A DNA stretch of 48,304 bases from Acidobacteriota bacterium (GCA_018971185.1 JAGXBH010000013.1:1-48304), one strand, 5' to 3'; positions 8,622-18,691 are shown, counted from the first letter of the stretch. The notes: generated by a model from the sequence alone, not told the origin. A program made the numbers and translations.

Positions 8622-9850
8622 GCATCCAAGAGACCGCCCGACGCACCTTCTCCTCGCTCGCGAACGAGAACTACCGCAAGTTCTTCTTCGGTCAAACCAC
8701 ATCCCTGGTGGGCACCTGGATGCAGACCACCGCGCAATCCTGGCTGGTCCTGACACTCACCCATTCGGCGACCGACATCGGGTGGGTCGTCGCTCTGCAG
8801 ACCTTGCCCGTCCTCGTACTCGGCCCCTACGGCGGGGTGATCGCCGACCGCATCGACAAACGGCGACTGATGGTCGTGCTCCAGACCTTCATGGGGATCC
8901 AGGCGGCGACCCTGGCCCTGCTCACCCTCGCGCACATGGTGACGTATCTCGACGTCTGCGTGCTGGCCGTGGTGCTCGGACTCAACAACAGCTTCGAGAA
9001 CCCCTCGCGCCAGGCCTTCGTCCTCGAGATGGTCGGAGCCGACTTCCTGCGCAACGCGGTCAGCCTCAACTCGACGATGAACAACGTGGCGCGCGCCGTG
9101 GGTCCGGCGGTCGCGGGCGTGCTCATCGCGACCGTGGGCGAGGGCTGGTGCTTCGCGGTGAACGCCCTCAGCTTCATCGCGGTGGTCGGGTCGCTACTGG
9201 CGATGGACACCAGCGCCCTACGACCCTCGCCACCCGCCCCGCGCACCAGAGGTCAACTCGTCGAGGGATTGCGCTACGTGGTGCGCACCCCCGAACTCGG
9301 CGTCCCGCTGCTCATGATGGCCCTGGTGGGGATGCTCGCCTACGAGTTCCAGGTCACCCTGCCGGTGCTGGCCGACAGCGTCTTCCACGGCAACTCGGTC
9401 GCCTACGGCGGCATGACGGCGGCGATGGGCATCGGGGCGGTGTGCGGGGGGCTGGTGACGGCCACGCGAGGTCGCACCGGGATGAACGCGTTGATCCGGT
9501 CCTCGCTCGTCTTCGGCGTGGTCGTGACCTTCGCGGCGCTCTCACCCGTGCTCGCGGTGGCCTTCGTGGCCCTCGCGCTCGTGGGCTTCGCCAGCGTCTC
9601 GTTCCTCGCGATGGCCAACTCGACCCTGCAACTCAAGACCGACCCCCAATTGCGCGGGAGGGTCATGGCCCTGTGGGCGGTAGCGTTCATGGGTTCCACG
9701 CCCATCGGCGGCCCGGTGATCGGCTGGATCACCAGTCAGTTCGGCGCGCGCACCGGTCTCGCCGTCGGTGCGCTGTCGTGCTTCGTCGCCGCGGTGATCG
9801 GCGTCGCCGCCATTCGTCGCCAACGCGCCCGCGGGATCGACCTGCGCTAG
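8618..9850 (+). CDS. MFS exporter, DHA3 / EntS-like family
   Basis: 410-aa membrane protein with about 12 hydrophobic segments. The N-terminus NYRKFFFGQTTSLVGTWMQ and loop GGVIADRIDKRRLM (motif A position) are typical of the DHA3 group that exports siderophores or drugs. Translationally coupled to the marR gene (ATGA). The pair probably forms a drug- or metabolite-inducible efflux unit. The pentose phosphate operon begins 123 nt downstream on the same strand, and read-through into it cannot be excluded. Substrate unknown. Confidence 0.88.
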   Translation: MSIQETARRTFSSLANENYRKFFFGQTTSLVGTWMQTTAQSWLVLTLTHSATDIGWVVALQTLPVLVLGPYGGVIADRIDKRRLMVVLQTFMGIQAATLALLTLAHMVTYLDVCVLAVVLGLNNSFENPSRQAFVLEMVGADFLRNAVSLNSTMNNVARAVGPAVAGVLIATVGEGWCFAVNALSFIAVVGSLLAMDTSALRPSPPAPRTRGQLVEGLRYVVRTPELGVPLLMMALVGMLAYEFQVTLPVLADSVFHGNSVAYGGMTAAMGIGAVCGGLVTATRGRTGMNALIRSSLVFGVVVTFAALSPVLAVAFVALALVGFASVSFLAMANSTLQLKTDPQLRGRVMALWAVAFMGSTPIGGPVIGWITSQFGARTGLAVGALSCFVAAVIGVAAIRRQRARGIDLR

Positions 9851-9886
9851 TTGAAGCGCGGCGCGCCGGCCACTCCCCCTAAGGTT

Positions 9887-9931
9887 CACTCAGGGACCAC
9901 TCAGGGTGCAGCGACACCACGGCGACGTGGT
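9887..9931 (+). promoter_or_regulatory. Repeats upstream of the pentose phosphate operon
   Basis: CACTCAGGG occurs at 9887-9895 and 9898-9906, an 11-bp period, followed by the inverted repeat ACCACG-gcga-CGTGGT at 9916-9931. They fill the 123-nt gap before tal and are candidate regulator sites; no clear promoter hexamers were found. Confidence 0.4.
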
Positions 9932-9973
9932 CCGCGGCGACCCCATCGACGCCGGTCCCCGAGGGAGGGAGTC

Positions 9974-11056
9974 ATGACGGCAACCCAGGACCTGCGCGCG
10001 AGGGGCCAGAGCCTCTGGCTGGACAACATCACCCGCGAGCTCCTCGACGACGGCTCGATCCGGCGCTACATCGAGGACGACGCCGTGACGGGTCTCACCT
10101 CCAATCCCTCGATCTTCGACGCAGCGGTCAAGACCGGCGCCTACGACGCCGACATCGCCGATCTCTCACGACAGGGGTTGTCGAGCGAGGAGGTCTTCTT
10201 CGAGCTGGCGATCACCGACCTCCAGCGGGCGGCGGACCTGTTCGCGCCGGTGCACCGCGCCACCGACGGCGTCGACGGCTGGGTCTCGCTCGAGGTCTCG
10301 CCGCTCCTCGCCTTCGACGCCGACGCCACCATCGCCGCCGCCCGGGAGTTGCACCAGCGCGCCGACCGGTCGAACCTCTTCATCAAGATCCCCGGGACCA
10401 GCGAGGGACTCGTGGCCATCGAGGAATGCATCGCCGCGGGTGTCGCCATCAACGTGACGCTGCTCTTCGACGCCGAGCAGTACGTCGCGTGCGCGCAGGC
10501 GTACCTGCGCGGCGTCGAGCGGCGCATCGACGCCGGCCTCAACCCGGCCGTCGCGAGCGTGGCGTCGCTCTTCGTCTCGCGATGGGACGTCGCCGTCGCC
10601 GAGCAGGTGCCCCCCGAGTTGAGGAACCGGCTCGGCCTCGCCGTGGGCCACGAGACGTACCTGGCCTACCGCTCCTTCCTGGCCTCGGACCGCTTCCTTC
10701 GCGCCGCGAACCACGGTGCGCGCCCGCAGCGTCTCTTGTGGGCCAGCACCAAGACCAAGGATCCCGCCGCGCCCGAGACGCTCTACGTCCAGGGCCTGGT
10801 CGCCCCCTTCACGATCAACACCATGCCCGACGCGACGCTGCGCGCGGTGCGCGGCCTCGACGCCCTCGCCGCACCGCTCCCCTCCAGCGACGCCGGGCTG
10901 GACGAGATCTTCGACCGATTCGCCGGCGCGGGCGTCGATCGCCACGCGCTGGCGAGGACCCTCCAGGCCGAGGGGGCCGCGGCGTTCTCGCACTCGTGGC
11001 GCGAACTACTGTCTCACATCGAGAACCAGCGATCGACCAACGAGGGAGCCACGTGA
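9974..11056 (+). CDS. tal: Transaldolase
   Basis: 360-aa enzyme of the non-oxidative pentose phosphate branch, moving dihydroxyacetone units between sugar phosphates. The Schiff-base Lys138 is in [12 protein letters not shown], and TSNPSIF near residue 42 is the substrate-binding signature. Size fits the long actinobacterial form. I chose ATG at 9974, preceded by GAGGGAGGGAG; an open frame continues upstream to 9851 but lacks a good start. First gene of a six-gene operon; its stop overlaps the GTG of pgi by 4 nt. Confidence 0.95.
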   Translation: MTATQDLRARGQSLWLDNITRELLDDGSIRRYIEDDAVTGLTSNPSIFDAAVKTGAYDADIADLSRQGLSSEEVFFELAITDLQRAADLFAPVHRATDGVDGWVSLEVSPLLAFDADATIAAARELHQRADRSNLFIKIPGTSEGLVAIEECIAAGVAINVTLLFDAEQYVACAQAYLRGVERRIDAGLNPAVASVASLFVSRWDVAVAEQVPPELRNRLGLAVGHETYLAYRSFLASDRFLRAANHGARPQRLLWASTKTKDPAAPETLYVQGLVAPFTINTMPDATLRAVRGLDALAAPLPSSDAGLDEIFDRFAGAGVDRHALARTLQAEGAAAFSHSWRELLSHIENQRSTNEGAT

Positions 11057-12696
11057 CCCCAGTCCCCCTGCGACAGCGACCGGCCTACCAGGCCCTCGAA
11101 CGACACCGCGACGCTCAGCGGGACCGACACCTGCGCGAGTTCTTCGCCGACGATCCCACCCGCGGCGCTCGCCTGCACGAGGTCGTCGAGGGGATCTATT
11201 TCGACTACTCCAAGAACCGCGTGGACGACACGACGTTACGCCTGCTACTCGAACTCGCGGCGGAGTCGGGAGTGCGCGAGCGCCGCGACGCGATGTTCGC
11301 CGGTGAGCACGTCAACGTCTCGGAGGACCGTGCCGCGCTGCACGTCGCCCTGCGGGCCCCACGCGGTGCAACGCTCGTCGTCGACGGGGTGGACGTCGTC
11401 GCCCAGGTGCACGACGTCCTCGGGCGCATGCGCGTCTTCGCCGACCAGATCCGCTCGGGCGCGTGGCGCGGCCACACCGGACGCGCGATCGTCAACGTGG
11501 TCAACATCGGCATCGGCGGCAGCGACCTCGGCCCGGTGATGGCTTACGAGGCCCTTCGCCACTACTCCCGACGCGACCTCAACCTGCGCTTCGTCTCCAA
11601 CGTCGACGCCACCGATCTGGTCGAGGCCCTCGAGGGCCTCGTGGCGGACGAGACGCTCTTCATCGTCTCGTCCAAGACCTTCGGCACCCTCGAGACCCTC
11701 ACCAACGCGCACTCGGCCCGCGACTGGCTCGTGTCGCACCTGGGAGACGACGCCGCCGTCGCGCGGCACTTCGTGGCCGTGTCCACAAACGCGCGCCGGG
11801 TCGCCGACTTCGGTATCGACACCCAGAACATGTTCGGCTTCTGGGACTGGGTGGGCGGTCGCTACTCGATGGACTCGGCGATCGGCCTCTCGACGATGAT
11901 CGCCATCGGCCCCGAGAACTTCGACCAGATGCTCGACGGGTTCCACGCCATCGACGAGCACTTTCGTACCGCGCCGTTCGAGCACAACGTGCCGGTGCTC
12001 ATGGGGATGCTCGGGGTGTGGAACCGCAATTTCCTCGGTTGCGAGAGCGTGGGCGTCATGCCCTACGAGCAGTACCTCAAGCGGCTTCCCGCCTACCTCC
12101 AACAGCTCACCATGGAGTCCAACGGCAAGCACGTCGACCTCGAGGGCAACGCCGTGGACTACGCCACTGGTCCGGTCTACTGGGGCGAACCGGGCACCAA
12201 CGGCCAGCACAGCTTCTATCAACTACTGCACCAAGGCACCAGTGTGGTGCCGGTCGATCTCATCGGTTTCGCTCAGAGTCTCAATCCCCTGGCGACGCAC
12301 CACGACCTGCTGAGTGCCAACGTCTTCGCCCAGGCCCAGGCCCTGGCCTTCGGACGCAGCGCCGACGAGGTGCGCGCCGCGGGCACGCCCGAGCACCTGG
12401 TCGCGCACCGGGTGATGCCCGGGAACCGGCCCACCAACGTCTTCCTCGCCCGTGTGCTGACGCCGCGGGTGCTGGGGAGCCTGATCGCGCTCTACGAGCA
12501 CTGCGTCCTCGTCCAAGGGACCGTCTGGGGGGTGGACTCCTTCGACCAGTGGGGTGTCGAGTTGGGCAAGGAGTTGGCCACGACCATCTACCCCGTCTTG
12601 AGCTCACCGGGCGACCCCGTCCTCGACTTCGACTCCTCCACCAACGCCCTGATCTCGCACTACCGCGCTCTCAAGAGTAAGGACGGCCACCCATGA
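11053..12696 (+). CDS. pgi: Glucose-6-phosphate isomerase
   Basis: 547-aa enzyme interconverting glucose-6-phosphate and fructose-6-phosphate. Signatures: [11 protein letters not shown] (151-161), [13 protein letters not shown] (268-280), catalytic Glu355 in MESNGKH, His386 in [11 protein letters not shown] and Lys506 in GVELGKEL. The GTG start at 11053 overlaps the tal stop (GTGA), and the stop overlaps the gnd ATG (ATGA). Placing pgi inside the operon lets fructose-6-phosphate from transaldolase return to glucose-6-phosphate for zwf, consistent with a cyclic NADPH-generating pathway. Confidence 0.96.
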   Translation: MTPVPLRQRPAYQALERHRDAQRDRHLREFFADDPTRGARLHEVVEGIYFDYSKNRVDDTTLRLLLELAAESGVRERRDAMFAGEHVNVSEDRAALHVALRAPRGATLVVDGVDVVAQVHDVLGRMRVFADQIRSGAWRGHTGRAIVNVVNIGIGGSDLGPVMAYEALRHYSRRDLNLRFVSNVDATDLVEALEGLVADETLFIVSSKTFGTLETLTNAHSARDWLVSHLGDDAAVARHFVAVSTNARRVADFGIDTQNMFGFWDWVGGRYSMDSAIGLSTMIAIGPENFDQMLDGFHAIDEHFRTAPFEHNVPVLMGMLGVWNRNFLGCESVGVMPYEQYLKRLPAYLQQLTMESNGKHVDLEGNAVDYATGPVYWGEPGTNGQHSFYQLLHQGTSVVPVDLIGFAQSLNPLATHHDLLSANVFAQAQALAFGRSADEVRAAGTPEHLVAHRVMPGNRPTNVFLARVLTPRVLGSLIALYEHCVLVQGTVWGVDSFDQWGVELGKELATTIYPVLSSPGDPVLDFDSSTNALISHYRALKSKDGHP

Positions 12697-13724
12697 CCAC
12701 ATCTCACCCCCAACAGATCGCGATGGTCGGGCTCGGACGGATGGGGGCCAACCTCGTACGGCGCCTCGTCCGTGACGGCCATCGGTGTGTGGTCTACGAC
12801 GTGAACCCCGCCGCGGTCGCTGGCCTGGTGGGCGAGCGCATCGAGGGGGCGACCTCGTTGTTCGACCTCGTGGAGCGCCTGAGCGCACCGCGCACGGTCT
12901 GGCTGATGCTGCCCGCCGCGCTCACGCAGGGGGCCCTCGACGAGCTCGCGGCGCACCTCTCGCCCGACGACGTGATCATCGACGGAGGCAACTCCTACTA
13001 CAAGGACGACATCGTGCGCGCCCGCGACCTCTCGGCCCGCGGCATCCACTACGTCGATTGCGGCACCAGCGGGGGCGTCTGGGGGCTCGAGCGCGGTTAC
13101 AGCCTGATGATCGGCGGTGAGACCCCGGTGGTAGAGCGACTCGACCCCATCTTTCGCACCATCTCACCGGGCCGCGACCGGCGCTCGCCCACCCCGAGTC
13201 GCGACCCCGACGTCGGTACCGCGGCGTCGGGCTACCTGCACTGCGGGCCCAGCGGCGCGGGACACTTCGTCAAGATGGTGCACAACGGCGTGGAATACGG
13301 GATGATGGCCGCCATCGCCGAGGGGCTGAGCATCATCCGTCACGCCAACGTCGGCACGCTCGCGCGATCCGCCGACGCCGAGACCACCCCCCTGCGCGAC
13401 CCCGAGAACTTCGCCTACGACATCGAAGTCGCCGAGGTGGCCGAGGTGTGGCGCCACGGCTCGGTCGTCAGCTCGTGGCTGATGGACCTCACCGCCGAGG
13501 CGCTGGCGCGCTCGCCCGAGCTCGCGGACTACTCGGGCCGGGTGTCGGACTCCGGCGAGGGCCGCTGGACCGTGGAGGCGGCCATCGCCGAGTCGGTCCC
13601 CGCGCCCGTCATCAGCGCGGCCCTCTTCCAGCGTTACGAGTCGCGGGCGTTGGGTGACTTCACGGCCAAGGTGCTCTCGGCGATGCGCGCGGGCTTCGGG
13701 GGCCACGTCGAGAAGGGTTCCTGA
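12693..13724 (+). CDS. gnd: 6-phosphogluconate dehydrogenase, short decarboxylating form
   Basis: 343-aa enzyme converting 6-phosphogluconate to ribulose-5-phosphate and CO2. Rossmann motif GLGRMGANL (13-21); catalytic Lys194 and Asn198 in [24 protein letters not shown] near 97. At 343 residues it belongs to the short YqeC/GntZ-type branch rather than the about 470-aa Gnd. The residue ending the second beta strand is Asp36 (VVYDVNP), not the NRT seen in NADP enzymes, so NAD preference is likely from family knowledge. ATGA overlap with pgi, and its stop shares one base with the pgl start. Confidence 0.93.
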   Translation: MTTSHPQQIAMVGLGRMGANLVRRLVRDGHRCVVYDVNPAAVAGLVGERIEGATSLFDLVERLSAPRTVWLMLPAALTQGALDELAAHLSPDDVIIDGGNSYYKDDIVRARDLSARGIHYVDCGTSGGVWGLERGYSLMIGGETPVVERLDPIFRTISPGRDRRSPTPSRDPDVGTAASGYLHCGPSGAGHFVKMVHNGVEYGMMAAIAEGLSIIRHANVGTLARSADAETTPLRDPENFAYDIEVAEVAEVWRHGSVVSSWLMDLTAEALARSPELADYSGRVSDSGEGRWTVEAAIAESVPAPVISAALFQRYESRALGDFTAKVLSAMRAGFGGHVEKGS

Positions 13725-14437
13725 TGCTCCACGAACTTCACGTCGACGCCGACCGGGAGCGACTGGCGCGCGCGGCGGCGCGCGAGATCGCCCGGCGCGC
13801 GCGCGAGGCGGTGAGCGCGCGTGGCCGATTCACCATGGCGGTGAGCGGCGGGCGCAATCCCTGGACGATGTTCCACGAACTGACCTCGTGCGACGTGCCC
13901 TGGGACCGGACCCAGATCTTCCAGGTGGACGAGCGCGTCGCGCCGCGCGGGGACGACGAGCGCAACCTCACCCATCTCGAGGCCAGCCTCGCCGGAGTCG
14001 AGGTCGACCTCCTCGCTATGCCGGTCGACGAGGACGACCTCGAAGCGGCGGCGGCCCGTTACGAGAGTGAACTTCCCGTGCGCTTCGACCTCATCCACCT
14101 CGGCTTGGGTCCCGACGGGCACACCGCGTCACTGGTGCCCGAGGACCCCGTGCTGGAGGTCATCGCGCGGCGAGTGTCACTCACGCGCCCCTACCAGGGT
14201 CGCGTGCGCATGACGCTCACCTTCGACGCCCTGGCGCGTTGCGAGGGACTCCTGTGGCTCATCACGGGCGAGGAGACGCGTCCGGCGCTCACGCGTTTGT
14301 TGGCGGGCGACGAGACGATCCCGGCGGGTCGCGTGCGCGCGCCGCACTCGCTCATCATGACCGACCTCGACGTCGCGCTCACCCACCTGAGCGACCCCAT
14401 CTCCCCTGGTCGTGACGCGACGGGCACGCCCGAGTAG
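13724..14437 (+). CDS. pgl: 6-phosphogluconolactonase (DevB/SOL type)
   Basis: 237-aa hydrolase opening 6-phosphogluconolactone. Family signatures: AVSGGRNPWTMFHEL (sugar-phosphate binding), QVDERVAPRGDDERNL and LIHLGLGPDGHTASLVP. TGATG junction with gnd (1-nt overlap), and its stop abuts the rpiA start directly. It joins the zwf and gnd products in the same operon. Confidence 0.93.
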   Translation: MLHELHVDADRERLARAAAREIARRAREAVSARGRFTMAVSGGRNPWTMFHELTSCDVPWDRTQIFQVDERVAPRGDDERNLTHLEASLAGVEVDLLAMPVDEDDLEAAAARYESELPVRFDLIHLGLGPDGHTASLVPEDPVLEVIARRVSLTRPYQGRVRMTLTFDALARCEGLLWLITGEETRPALTRLLAGDETIPAGRVRAPHSLIMTDLDVALTHLSDPISPGRDATGTPE

Positions 14438-15091
14438 ATGGTCGACCTCGACGACGAGAAGCGGCGCGCGGCCAGCGCCGCCGCCGACCTGGTCCGACCC
14501 GGGATGAGGGTCGGCCTGGGCACCGGGTCCACCGTCGCGTTCCTGCTCGAGGCCATCGCCGCGCGGCGCGTCAGCGCCACCTTCGTCGCGACGTCGCCAG
14601 GCACGCAGCGCGCGGCTCAGGCGCTCGGCATCGACGTCGACCCCTTCAGTGACCTCGCGCGCCTCGACCTGGCCATCGACGGCGCGGACCAGGTCGACCC
14701 CTCGGGATGGCTCCTCAAGGGTGGCGGGGGGGCGCTCACCCGCGAGAAGATCGTGGCGGCGAGCGCGGAGCGCTTCGTGGTCATCGTCGACTCCTCCAAG
14801 ATGGTCGCGTCCCTCACGGGCCCCGTGCCCCTGGAGCTGATGGCCTTCGGTCTGCACGCCACGCTGCGTCGTCTCGGCGCGACCGTGCTGCGCGACGCGG
14901 CGCCGAGCCCCGACGGTGGGGTGCTGGCCGACCACTTCACTCGACTCGACGAACCGATGGTCGTGAGCCGCCGCCTCGCTGACGTCGCCGGCGTCGTCGC
15001 GCACGGGCTCTTCGCGCCGACCATGGTGACCGAGGTCATCGTGGCGCGCGCCGACCACGTCCAGCACCTGAGTCCCCAAGGAGAACCGTGA
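14438..15091 (+). CDS. rpiA: Ribose-5-phosphate isomerase A
   Basis: 217-aa isomerase interconverting ribulose-5-phosphate and ribose-5-phosphate. Active-site signatures GLGTGSTVAF (about 26-35), DGADQVD (about 80-86) and KGGGGALTREKIVA (about 94-107), the last carrying the catalytic Glu. ATG follows the pgl stop with no gap, and its stop overlaps the zwf GTG by 4 nt. Its presence in the operon, with tal but without visible tkt or rpe, means the non-oxidative branch is completed elsewhere. Confidence 0.94.
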   Translation: MVDLDDEKRRAASAAADLVRPGMRVGLGTGSTVAFLLEAIAARRVSATFVATSPGTQRAAQALGIDVDPFSDLARLDLAIDGADQVDPSGWLLKGGGGALTREKIVAASAERFVVIVDSSKMVASLTGPVPLELMAFGLHATLRRLGATVLRDAAPSPDGGVLADHFTRLDEPMVVSRRLADVAGVVAHGLFAPTMVTEVIVARADHVQHLSPQGEP

Positions 15092-16533
15092 GCGACCCGA
15101 GCATCCACGACGAGTCCACCACCCCGGACAACCACGTCTTCGTCCTCTTCGGAGCGACGGGCGACCTGGCCAAGCGCAAGATCCTCCCGGGGCTCTTCCA
15201 CCTGGCGAGCGTCGGTCTGATGCCCGAGGACTACCGCATCATCGGCACCTCACGCGCCTCCTCGGCCCTCACCGACGACGAGTTCCGCGACCTCGCGCGA
15301 GAGGCGGTCCTCACCTTCGCCGCCAACCCCCCCGAGGGCGAGGTCTGGGAGCGTTTCGCGGCGTCGCTGAGCTTCACCGTCACGGACCCTGACGCGCCCG
15401 AGGACTTCGCGCGCGCCGTCCACGCGGCGCAGCGCGCGATCGGCCCCACGGCGCGGCGCCTCTTCCACCTCGCCGTCCCGCCCAGCGCCACCACCGAGCT
15501 GATCACCCTCCTCGAGCGCTCGGGGCTCAACGAGGAGTCGCGCATCATCTTCGAGAAGCCCTTCGGGGTCGACCTCGAATCGGCCCGCGAACTCAATACG
15601 ATCATCAAGTCGTGCTTCGACGAGACCCAGGTGTTTCGCATCGACCACTTCCTCGGCAAGGAGTCGATCGACAACATCCTCGCGCTGCGCTTCGCCAACC
15701 GACTGTTCGAGCCCCTGTGGAACCGCGACCACGTGCGCTTCGTGCAGATCGACGTGCCCGAGCAGCTCTCGGTCGAGGGGCGCGGCGCCTTCTACGAGGC
15801 GACCGGCGCCTTCCGCGACATGGTCGTCAGCCACCTCTTCCAAGTACTGGGCTTCCTCGCCATGGAGCAGCCCACCAGCTTCGAGGCCAGTCCGTTACGC
15901 GACGAGGTGCACAAGGTGTTCCAGACCCTGCGTCCGATCGACCCGTCGCGGACGGTGCGCGGGCAGTACGAGGGGTATCGCGCGGAGGAGGGCGTGGCGC
16001 CGGAGTCGACGACGGAGACCTTCGTGGCGCTGCGCGCGGAGGTCGAGAACACCCGCTGGAAGGGTGTGCCGTTCTACCTGCGCACCGGCAAGCATATGGC
16101 CCAGAGCCGCCAGGTCATCACCATCGGCTTCGACGAGCCCGTCATGCGGCTCTTCCCCACGGGGCGCCACACCCCCGAGTGGCGGGGCAACAAACTGGTG
16201 GTCGACTTCGCCGACCCCGGCTCGATCCACGCGCACTTCCTCACCAAGGAGCCCGGCCCGCGCATGCACCTGGAACCGGCGCAGATGCACTTCCACTACC
16301 GCGACTCCTACCTCGAGACCGGCCACCTCGAGGCATACGAGCACCTGATCCTCGAGGCGATGCTGGGCAACCGCTCCCTCTTCACGCGCTCCGACGGCAT
16401 CGAGCGACTCTGGCAGGTCGCCGCGCCGCTCCTGGAGGACCCTCCCCCGATCGAGTCCTACGCGAAGGGCTCCTGGGGGCCCGCGTCGATCCACGATCTG
16501 ATCGCCCCCGACGAGTGGTGTCTCCCCACGTAG
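15088..16533 (+). CDS. zwf: Glucose-6-phosphate dehydrogenase
   Basis: 481-aa entry enzyme of the oxidative pentose phosphate pathway. NADP-binding FGATGDLAKRK (21-31); substrate and catalytic motif RIDHFLGKE (184-192, His187 phosphate-binding); FEKPFG near 154. GTG start overlaps the rpiA stop (GTGA). Last gene of tal-pgi-gnd-pgl-rpiA-zwf. The opcA gene that often accompanies actinobacterial zwf is not in the window. Confidence 0.96.
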   Translation: MSDPSIHDESTTPDNHVFVLFGATGDLAKRKILPGLFHLASVGLMPEDYRIIGTSRASSALTDDEFRDLAREAVLTFAANPPEGEVWERFAASLSFTVTDPDAPEDFARAVHAAQRAIGPTARRLFHLAVPPSATTELITLLERSGLNEESRIIFEKPFGVDLESARELNTIIKSCFDETQVFRIDHFLGKESIDNILALRFANRLFEPLWNRDHVRFVQIDVPEQLSVEGRGAFYEATGAFRDMVVSHLFQVLGFLAMEQPTSFEASPLRDEVHKVFQTLRPIDPSRTVRGQYEGYRAEEGVAPESTTETFVALRAEVENTRWKGVPFYLRTGKHMAQSRQVITIGFDEPVMRLFPTGRHTPEWRGNKLVVDFADPGSIHAHFLTKEPGPRMHLEPAQMHFHYRDSYLETGHLEAYEHLILEAMLGNRSLFTRSDGIERLWQVAAPLLEDPPPIESYAKGSWGPASIHDLIAPDEWCLPT

Positions 16534-16558
16534 CGCGTCGCCCCCGACGAGGACGCGC
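16533..16558 (+). terminator. Hairpin after zwf
   Basis: GCGCGTC (16533-16539) pairs with GACGCGC (16552-16558), 7-bp GC-only stem with a 12-nt loop right at the zwf stop. No T-run. It sits between convergent zwf and the ureohydrolase gene. Confidence 0.45.
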
Positions 16559-16640
16559 CCGGCCCCACCCGACCTCGCGCGCGACTGGTGGTCAGCACCG
16601 CGACGGGCACCAGTGACCACGCCGTGGCGCAAGCTTCCTC

Positions 16641-17651
16641 TCAGTCGCGACCCAGCAGCGGGTCACTCGGATGGCGCACCGCGTCGCCGCGACGCTGCTT
16701 CGCTCGCCACGCCATCCCCCCGAGCGCCTCGAGGACCACGCGATTGCCCAGGTACGCCGTGATGTCCGCGTGGTCGTACGGTGGAGCGACCTCCACCACG
16801 TCCATCCCGGCGAGCGGCGCCTCCATCGCGATGCGCCGCACGGCGTCGAGCAGTTGGCGACTCGTCAGCCCACCGGGTTCGGGGGTCCCCGTCCCCGGCG
16901 CGGCGCCGGGATCGACGACGTCTACGTCGACCGACAGGAACACCGCGTCACAGTCGTCGCCAGCGATTAAGAGCGCCTCGTCGAGGACGGCGTCGAGACC
17001 TCGCGCGACCACCTCCGCCATCTCGAAGGAGCGCATGCCCTGCTCGGCCATCCAGGCCAGCGTCTCGGGCTCGGGCCAGTAGCCGCGCAGACCGATCTGC
17101 AGGAATCGGTCGCCACGACAGGCACCGGATTCGATCAGGCGACGCATCGGGGTGCCGTGGCCGTAGAGCGAACCCCACTGCGTGTCGCCGGTGTCGGCGT
17201 GAGCGTCGAAGTGGATGACCGCCACGCGGCCCCAGCCGACGTGATGGGCCACCGCGCGCACGTCGGGCAGCGCGATGGTGTGATCGCCGCCGAGGATGAT
17301 CGGCACCACGCTCGCCGCGGCCACCGCGCGCACGCGCTCCTCCAGGGCCGCCAGAGAACGTTCGACGTCGCCCGAGGGCATCTCGACGTCGCCCAGGTCC
17401 ACCACCCCGAGGTCGACCAGGGCGTCGACGCCCAGCGCCAGGCTCGGGCGGCTCCCGTCGTGGGGCAGGTAGTCCGCCGCCCGCATCGCCTGAGGGCCGA
17501 AGCGGCAGCCGGCGCGATGCGACGTCCCGCCGTCGAAGGGTGCGCCGATGATGGCCGCACCCGCCGCCGCCCACTGGCGCGTGTCGTCGGGATCAGCCGC
17601 CGGGACGCCGAGGAAGGTGTGGTCGGGACCATACATGTTCCCGAGTCGCAT
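16641..17651 (-). CDS. Agmatinase / arginase-family ureohydrolase
   Basis: 336-aa binuclear metal hydrolase. Predicted metal ligands are all present: His124 (GGDHT), Asp149, His151 and Asp153 (FDAHADTG), Asp242 and Asp244 (SVDVDVVDP). The HGTPMRR segment (165 on) fits agmatinase or guanidino-acid hydrolases better than arginase. ATG at 17651 lies 8 nt past the stop of the DUF3048 gene; a longer open frame to 17789 would overlap that gene and is not needed. Last gene of a run with ClC, GNAT and DUF3048. Could also act on guanidinobutyrate or related compounds. Confidence 0.88.
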   Translation of the reverse strand: MRLGNMYGPDHTFLGVPAADPDDTRQWAAAGAAIIGAPFDGGTSHRAGCRFGPQAMRAADYLPHDGSRPSLALGVDALVDLGVVDLGDVEMPSGDVERSLAALEERVRAVAAASVVPIILGGDHTIALPDVRAVAHHVGWGRVAVIHFDAHADTGDTQWGSLYGHGTPMRRLIESGACRGDRFLQIGLRGYWPEPETLAWMAEQGMRSFEMAEVVARGLDAVLDEALLIAGDDCDAVFLSVDVDVVDPGAAPGTGTPEPGGLTSRQLLDAVRRIAMEAPLAGMDVVEVAPPYDHADITAYLGNRVVLEALGGMAWRAKQRRGDAVRHPSDPLLGRD

Positions 17652-17659
17652 GACGCCGC

Positions 17660-18682
17660 CTAGTGCGTCACGGTGACGGGCGCACCATTGTTCAGCAGTT
17701 CCACCCACGTCTGACCGGGCGTCAGGCGAATCGCCTTGCCCTTGGAGTCGAGGTACACGATGGGCGTGTTCTTGGAGTGGCGCGCCCACGTGCCCACGAT
17801 CTCCTTGCCGTCGGTGAAGACGTCGGCGACGCCGCCACTCTGCAGGTTGGCGTAGGAGGTGAAGGCGCCCACGCCGTTGACGTAGTTCACGTAGTTGACG
17901 ATGACGTTCTTCGGCGACTCACGCACGTGGTTGGCCGTGTAGTCGGCTCCGGCGAACTGTGTCGAACGGTCCCAGGAGTGCGTCGTGGCGTTCCAGGTCC
18001 AGGTCATCGGATAGATGCTCGGGAAGTTGACCACGAACTTGCTGACCGTCACCCCCACGGCGGGCTGACCCAGGGGGCGGTACTGGAAGAGCGGCTGGGG
18101 CGGCACCGGCGTTCCGCCGCCGAGGGCGTAGATCGAGGCCACGCTGCCGAAGAGGTTGTAGGGCGCCTGACGACTGGGGTCACGGAACATCGCCGCGCCC
18201 GCGGCGGACTCGTCCACCAGCTTCACCGGGGCGGTGGAGATGGACGCGATCGCGTAGGGGGCGCCACCCGAGAAGGCGAAGATCCCGCCGATGGGTCCGA
18301 CGATCTGGGTGTCGGTCGGGCGCACCGAGCGGATCGGCCCGACGCGCGCGGGGGCGTTCTGGTTGAAGACCGCCGCCAACCGGGGGATCCCCCCGTTGAT
18401 GATCTCCTCGTAGACGACGTCGGCCTGGTCGACGCCCCATTGGGGCAGGGAGTTCGTGTCGTCCTCGATCTTGACGACCACCGCCGGTCGCTTCAGTGCC
18501 GTCCCCGAGGGGTCGGGCAGTCCGGTCAGCGGAGCGATGGGTCCGTGGGGCGAGGTCGTGGTGGTCGACGTACCCGTCGCGCTCGACGGCGAGTTCTTCG
18601 ACGATCCCTGGGTGAGCACGATGACCACGATGCCGATGACGATGACGACGGCCGCGACGATATAACGGAGTTGGTTGCGCAT
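17660..18682 (-). CDS. DUF3048 (YerB-like) membrane-anchored protein
   Basis: 340-aa protein with one N-terminal membrane helix (residues 7-24), a Ser/Thr-rich linker and a long extracytoplasmic part. The DUF3048 signature is clear: QADVVYEEIINGGIPRL and RVGPIRSVRPTD. YerB of Bacillus is a lipoprotein, but no lipobox Cys is visible here, so this one is anchored by a helix. Function of the family is not established. Starts 9 nt after the GNAT gene and ends 8 nt before the ureohydrolase, so co-transcription is likely. Confidence 0.85.
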   Translation of the reverse strand: MRNQLRYIVAAVVIVIGIVVIVLTQGSSKNSPSSATGTSTTTTSPHGPIAPLTGLPDPSGTALKRPAVVVKIEDDTNSLPQWGVDQADVVYEEIINGGIPRLAAVFNQNAPARVGPIRSVRPTDTQIVGPIGGIFAFSGGAPYAIASISTAPVKLVDESAAGAAMFRDPSRQAPYNLFGSVASIYALGGGTPVPPQPLFQYRPLGQPAVGVTVSKFVVNFPSIYPMTWTWNATTHSWDRSTQFAGADYTANHVRESPKNVIVNYVNYVNGVGAFTSYANLQSGGVADVFTDGKEIVGTWARHSKNTPIVYLDSKGKAIRLTPGQTWVELLNNGAPVTVTH

Positions 18683-18691
18683 GCATCCAAC

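Noticed and set aside
10426..11052. Long upstream in-frame extension of pgi inside tal
   Set aside because: Arg-rich translation, and the GTG at 11053 gives the normal Pgi N-terminus and a 4-nt overlap with tal.
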